Assembly (NCBI GenBank): GCA_030549495.1
Contig: JAUIRK010000920.1
Location: forward strand, 744,001-808,000
From: Nectonema munidae
Lineage: Eukaryota; Nematomorpha; Nectonematoida; Nectonematidae
Length of the DNA stretch: 64,000 nucleotides
Reading direction: 5' to 3'
The position numbers were made by a program, and so were the translations under genes. This document shows positions 58,705 to 64,000 of the stretch, one piece after another. The notes beneath the pieces are model-generated. The model worked only from the letters and a program-made list of their open reading frames with translations, ran no database searches and was not told the DNA's origin. Positions within the stretch are counted from its first letter, which is position 1. Each line of letters begins with the position of its first letter.

Positions 58705-60555
58705 TCCACTAACTCATAGCTTTGGACAAGAGTAAGTAAAAAGTGGAGCCATTATTTTTTAAGAATACGCTTACATTATGATAACCATACTCGTTTCTTT
58801 TCACTCACCATTTTATGTGAAACTCTTGGCCTTGATTTCAAGATTAATCAAATCACGTGTTGAATCACTTAAATAGCTTAAAATTATGTTACACCTCAGT
58901 CGTCAACAACCACGAATATCAATTCTGGTTCATAAAAAACAAGCCAAGGGTTTACTTCGGTACTCGCCAAAGTAAGGATGTTTGTTTGATTTTTAGTAAA
59001 ATGAATTTTATGAATAAACACGGAAATTTTTTTAATTCAGAAAAAATAAACACTTCGTGGTTTACACTGTAATTTTGCCTACTAAGAACACTCCTTGCTT
59101 TGAAAGATTCTAAAATCTTAAGATTTTGTAGTTGGAAGTTCATGAGATTTATAAATTTTTTAAGAAGTCCACAGCAAAAAAAGATTGGAAAACCCTGATA
59201 TGATATTCCTAAACCAACCAAACAAGATACATTTTTTCTAATGAAGTATGAAAGAACAACGATCAAAATAAGTTTAAGATAATTGTGGAGTTTGGGAAAG
59301 TATTTCAAGTAAGATTTTTTTCACAAAAAAGTGTCTGTTCTTTAGAGTTTGTAAGAAAAAATAAAAAGAACTTATTTTATAAGATAATCAATCAAATAGC
59401 AAAAATATTCTAATCGATGCCCAACCTCATAGAGATAGTTGTTACACAAGTATTACATAGAATTAAAGGCGATGTTACATACGAACGATGAATTTAATGG
59501 CTCAAAATGAAAAAAATGCGATCTATCATACTAAAACTGGTCTTTTTGAATATTTTCGAAAATATCCAGTAGAAACAGCATAGAAGTTGCAAAGACACCT
59601 GGAGAATAACAATTTCGTCTAAATATATAAAGTCTGTGAAGGAAAATCTGGGCATTCAAAGAGATTCCCAATTTATCTACGATCTAACGTGTGTTCATTG
59701 CGGAGCAGATCCAGTACTTTTTCTCTCAAAAACTCAGCACATGAAATGCAATACATTCTAATTTTGTACCTTAAGGGATTAATATTTGGCAAAAAGATTA
59801 TAGAAGTAACAAATAAAAGTCCAGGTATTACCTAATAACCAAATGCAAAACATGAAAATTTGGGTTCTTTATCAAAGAACCCAAATGTCGTGTTCTAAAT
59901 ATTGCTAGAACTTTTAATTTGGATTCATGCTTTGTTACAACAACTGTTTTCTAAGACAGAAATATTTAGATGCAACTTTTGAAACGTATTGTAAATTATT
60001 TTCTTATATGAATATTTCTAATTGAAAGTTATCTTGAAACAATCAGTTCTAACAGATGAAGAATTTGCTATAACTAAGGCATTGTGTTTCTTCAAAGCAG
60101 TTTCGATTTTATGTCATAGACATATAAAGAAGGTGTTATTGGCATGAATAAAGAAAGAATTGGCGCCTTTTTAAAATGATTATATGGATCCTTAGTTCAG
60201 ATTCCATTTTCGAAAAAAGAAAAAATTCCAGTGAAGTATGAAGAGAATATTGGTGCATATTTAAGGAAAGAATTATCACCCACAATCAGAGTCTTTTAGA
60301 AGCGAGATTGAAACACAGCTTTTTATCTAAACATTGGTAAAATAATAGTGCAGAAGCTTTCTAAATTGTAATGAAAATGAATATTAATTGGAAGTCTGTA
60401 AGACTACATGAAATAATTGAATGTTGGAGAAGAAAGCACGTCATGAAGAAAAAATGATTAAAGAGTTATTCATGGCTCTGAAGAAATACAACCAACGCAG
60501 GATGTATCGAAATTTTTAATATCTTCAGTATCTGTAATAAATACAGTGAAGAAGC
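58705..60555. other. Decayed sequence, possibly transposase debris
   Basis: Plus-strand scraps such as YDLTCVHCGADPVLFLSKTQ (59675-59735) and VLTDEEFAITKALCFFKAVS with ILCHRHIKK (60045-60130) recall MULE-type proteins (xTDxExAxxxAxxxxFPxAxxLxCxxHxxxN). Frames break every few dozen codons. No ends identified. Confidence 0.35.
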
Positions 60556-60562
60556 AAAAATT

Positions 60563-61455
60563 AGGGTGTCCCAAAAAAATGTATAAATATTTTTATTTCA
60601 AAAATGTAAAAACATTTAAAGTATCATTTTCTTTTTTTTTCACATTGAATTATTTTATCATTTATTATTTTTTTTATTTTTACACATTTAGATTAACTGT
60701 TAACGTGTTTTGTTTTTTTTGCAAATTCAACCTCTGAACACAAGAATGTCAGTCAGACTAAACTCTCATTTTAAAAAAAATAAGTGGCGAGCCATTATTC
60801 ATTTCCTGGAAAAGGAGGGTTTATCACCAACTGAGGGAGCTAAAAAGCTCAAATTGCATATTCTGCTTCTGGCAGATCAACTGTTAGTCGTTGGATGAGT
60901 TGCTTTACATCTGGCAGACAGTCCTTGGAAGATGACCCACGCAGTGGTGCTCCAACAACAGTAGAGACTCACACAAATTGTGATCTTGTGAAAGGCATAC
61001 TTGATAGAGATAGACGGGCAACATATGATGAGATAGAGAAACAATCAGGCTTAGGTCGTGCGACATTGCAAAGAATAATTCACGAGGAGCTGGAAATGAA
61101 GAAGGTGTGAGCAAGATGGGTGCCTCGACTGCTGACAGAAGAACAACGCCAAAGTCGCCATGATCTTTGTGTCATGAATTTGAACATGCTTGAGGAGCTT
61201 GGGGACAACTGTTGGCGACTCCTCTTCCTTACTTTATATCCGAAACCAAAGGCCAGTGCATGCAGTGGGTAGGCCCAGGAGAGAGCAGATCCTCTCCTTG
61301 GCAGAAGATTTGGATGTGAAAGTGAGCTGAAGTCAGCCGTGAATGAGATGGTTAAGACCATGTCAAAAGACTGGTTTGAAGAAGGAATAAAGAAGGTTGC
61401 AAAGCGTTGGAGAAAGTGCATTGACTTGCAGGGAGATTATGTTGAAAAATAAACT
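60563..61455 (+). mobile_element. mariner transposon with internal deletion
   Basis: Starts near AGGGTGTCCCAAAAAAATG, a mariner-like terminus. The transposase frame begins MSVRLNSHFKKNKWRAIIHF at 60746 and, after a frame slip, gives VSRWMSCFTSGRQSLEDDPR, ATYDEIEKQSGLGRATLQRI and IHEELEMKKV, then ARWVPRLLTEEQRQ after a stop. These are the mariner helix-turn-helix and linker (usual RKVSARWVPRLLT). It then jumps to ESELKSAVNEMVKTMSKDWF, EEGIKKVAKRWRKCIDLQGD and YVEK, the normal C-terminus. Roughly 130 residues with most of the catalytic core are deleted. Right end not recognised. Confidence 0.8.
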
Positions 61456-61489
61456 TTGTTTCATTATTTCTTGTTTTAAAAGTATAACA

Positions 61490-61997
61490 GTTTGTGCAGA
61501 ACTTTTGGTATGCTGACCAGCATTCGAATTAGAGATAAGTTTGAAGCTAATGGAACTGTTCAAAACGTTCAGAAACAACGTTCCGGTAGACCTAGAACAT
61601 CAACAAGCCCTAAACAGGAAGAGTACTGGAAAGTTTCAAGCGAGGTCGAGAAAGTCTGTACGACAAGCTTGTCGTGAGGTTGGAATTTCAAAATCATCTG
61701 TCCATCACATTATGCAACGTTATCATTGGAAAAATTATATTCCAAGATTAGTTCATGCTCTTAATGACGATGATCCAGACAGAAGAGTACAGTATTGCGA
61801 ATGGTATTTATAACAATGTGTAAGAAATGCTGATTTTTCAACGAAGATTGTGTGGGGTGACGAGGCTACTTTCAAATTAAGTGGTTCCATTAACTGTCAT
61901 AATTATACCCATTGGGGACCTGAAAATCCACATGTTTTTGTCGACCGTCATGTCAATTTACTGGGAGTTACAGTGTGGTGCGGTTTATCATCTAGAG
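61490..61997 (+). mobile_element. Tc1/mariner-superfamily transposase, 5' part, cut by a hAT insertion
   Basis: Frames give [63 protein letters not shown], then after a slip [33 protein letters not shown] and [18 protein letters not shown] holds the first catalytic Asp, and the WGxENPH...VTVWCGL run is typical of one IS630-Tc1-mariner group found in arthropods. It stops at 61997, exactly where the hAT end begins; the rest presumably resumes beyond the window. Confidence 0.8.
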
Positions 61998-64000
61998 CAG
62001 AGGTCACCAAACTACGGCCCGCGGGCCGGATCCGGCCCGCGACGTCAGATCATGAGGCCCGCCGACGATACTTAAATTTGCTTGATAAAACGTATGAAAC
62101 AAGATATGTTGTGAGTGAAACCTGTCAACAACGGTCCCTCTTAACAACGACTTCCTTTTAGCAACGACTTAAATTCAAGTTAATAAACAACTCTACCGTG
62201 TTTTGATATAACTTTTACCTCTTAAATGCGACACTGCTTGATGCGACATACGACCGTAAATTTAAATTTTTTAAAAAGTTTACTTTTTATTTTCATTTTC
62301 CCTTTTTGCAACTTTTAAAATGGCGTTTTCATGTATTTTTCCTTTGTTTTTAAACAAATTTTATTGCAAGGACAAAAAAATATTTCTTGTAATTAAAACG
62401 TTCAAACAGATTATTTAATGAAAGTTGTGAGAATTTTGTTTTGAAATCTCTTTTTCTTTGTCTTATTTATTAAAAAATATTTTTTTGTAAATACTAGAGT
62501 AAAAAAATTATATTAACTTTTAAGAACGCCTTAATTTGTATTTTTTTATATAATAAATTTGATAAATAATATTCAACACGTGTGCTTGATTAAAAATAAT
62601 TTTTTAAATATTTTTGTTGTTTTTGTGTATAAAAATTAAGATTTTTATACTACCTGTGAGTTACGACCGAGATTATCTGCAGAAAACATAGGTCGTATAT
62701 AAAAGGTTTTACTGTATAATTTAAATTTAAATATTAAGTTTAGAATATTATCGTTATGGCTACTAAGAAAAGAAAAAGTAGACGCCAGTGTCGTGCTTTC
62801 AATGAAGAATGGGGAGTAAAGTACTTCTTTGTAGAAACGAAGGACCAGAAAGCTACTTGCGTGGTATGCAGCGAAAGTATTGCCGTTCTGAAAGAGTACA
62901 ATCTTCGGCGTCACTATGAAACAAAACATATATCAAAGTATTCAATGTTTTCTGGAAAGTTACGCTCTGAGAAATATGAGTCCATGAAACGTAGTTTAGA
63001 AACTCAAAGAAATCTCTTCAGGAGAAAGTTTACTGAAAATGAATCCGTCACTCATACAAGTTACAAAATAGTGCATAAGGGCAGAGCGAGGAAAACCGTT
63101 TACTGATGGCAACTTCATCAAAGAGTGCATGATGGAAGCAGCAAATGACTTGTGTCCTGAGAAAGCCAATTTGTTTGGAGGTATCACCTTTCGGCAAGTT
63201 CAGTTGTGCGGAGAACAGAAGAACTTGGAGAGAACATAGTGCTACAGATACACGAGAAAGCTAGGAACTTCTTGTGGTATTCTCTTGCGATAGACGAGTC
63301 TACTGATCTCTCGAGTACGTCACAACTTCTCGTGTTCATTCGTGGTGTCACTTTAGACTTTCAGATAACGGAAGAGTTGGCATCCGTTTGTAGCATGCAT
63401 GGAACAACAACTGGAAAAGACATTTTCACGGAAGTGCAGAAAACTTTGCAAGACTATAACCTTCAGTGGAATCAGCTCCGAGGTGTTACAGTTGATGGAG
63501 GAAAAACATGGCTGGAGTGAGAAAGGGTCTGGTGGGGAGATCAGGACTCATTTAGAAGATTTGCGAATTCCGGGCGCTCTGTTCATACACTGCATCATAC
63601 ATCAACAAGCACTCTGTGGGAAAACCTTAGATATTTTTTGTGTACTGAAACCAGTCCTTTCTGCTGTGAACTTCATTCGGGGACATGCACTCAATCACCG
63701 TCAGTTCCAGGTTTTTCTTGAAGAAATTGATTCTGATTTCTGTGACTTGCCTTATCACACAACAGTGAGGTGGCTCAGCTGCGGTAAAGTCTTGTTTCGT
63801 TTTTTTAAGCTTCGAAACGAAATAGATGTTTTTCTCACCGAAAAAGATAGAGCTGATCCACAGCTGTCAGATCCTACCTGGCTGTCAAAGTTGGCATTTT
63901 TGGTCGACATCACATCCCACATGAATGAACTGAACCTGAAACTTCAGGGAAAAGATAACCTTATCTGTGATCTTTACAGAATCATCAAAGGATTTCGGAG
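61998..64000 (+). mobile_element. hAT transposon (GTF2IRD2-like transposase), runs off the window
   Basis: The left end CAGAGGTCACCAAACTACGG at 61998 is followed by a GC-rich palindromic block (GGCCCGCGGGCCGGATCCGG). The octamer before it, ATCTAGAG, fits the Buster-type target pattern nnnTAnnn; its partner is outside the window. The transposase starts MATKKRKSRRQCRAFNEEWG at 62757, has a BED finger (CVVCSESIAVLKEYNLRRHY, ETKH), then KPFTDGNFIKECMMEAAND, SLAIDESTDLSSTSQLLVF, ELASVCSMHGTTTGKDIF, VTVDGGK, LFIHCIIHQQALCGKTLD, FDLPYHT-like CDLPYHTTVRWLSCGKVLFR and LVDITSHMNELNLKLQGKDN. This closely follows the hAT-derived half of GTF2IRD2. Three frame slips (about 63080, 63200, 63505) interrupt it. 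A Tigger-type MITE sits in its 5' leader. Confidence 0.88.
62114..62714. mobile_element. Tigger-type MITE nested in the hAT element
   Basis: The right end, read inward on the minus strand, is CAGTAAAACCTTTTATATAC, next to TA. It nearly equals the left end of the Tigger at 52657 (CAGTAAAACCTGTTTAAAGC). The left end is AGTGAAACCTGTCAACAACG. Inside both ends are repeated ACGACY words. No transposase frame. It lies between the hAT left end and the hAT start codon, so it came after the hAT element or was carried by it. Confidence 0.65.

Overview
The window looks like nuclear DNA of an AT-rich, repeat-laden invertebrate, most likely an arthropod. The reasons are GT-AG introns of mostly 44-101 bp, tRNA-derived SINEs, many LINE and cut-and-paste transposon fossils, and a fossil negative-strand RNA virus gene. 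Nothing in it looks prokaryotic. Species cannot be named from the sequence. Host genes are sparse.

Host genes: (1) a gene of unknown function on the plus strand at 16858-18273, read as six exons joined only by phase-1 introns; (2) an intronless minus-strand ORF at 21353-22375 for a mitochondrial enoyl-thioester reductase of the MECR/ETR1 type; (3) the C-terminal two thirds of SEC62, the ER translocation protein, on the minus strand at 33158-46889, in five exons split by two introns of about 5.2 and 7.7 kb filled with transposons. A possible FGF-like exon at 51506-51724 and a possible signal-peptide exon at 13717-13752 are weaker calls.

Layout: 0-6 kb is AT-rich DNA with a 280-bp hAT MITE and a decayed LINE. 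7-12.3 kb holds a LINE, an intron-bearing Mutator-like (MULE) gene, a hAT fragment and a second type of LINE. 13-28.5 kb holds the unknown gene, MECR, SINEs, a minisatellite with higher-order structure and more LINE debris. 31-47 kb is SEC62 and its introns, which contain a LINE inserted into a tiny piggyBac derivative, MITEs with exact target-site duplications (9 bp, 8 bp, TTAA) and a 118-bp element with 19-bp inverted ends. 47.9-64 kb is almost wholly mobile or viral: hAT, SINE and Tigger elements, a broken mononegavirus L-gene fossil (55.5-58.7 kb) with a possible second viral gene fossil upstream (49.2-50.6 kb), then a nest of mariner, Tc1-like, hAT and Tigger-type MITE that runs off the window end.

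The strongest points for a second look are the unknown phase-1 gene, the viral fossil, the cysteine-rich piggyBac miniature gene carrying a LINE, and the MULE whose reading frame is recovered across five short introns. All exon joins, family names and target duplications were read by eye; no alignment or search was run.
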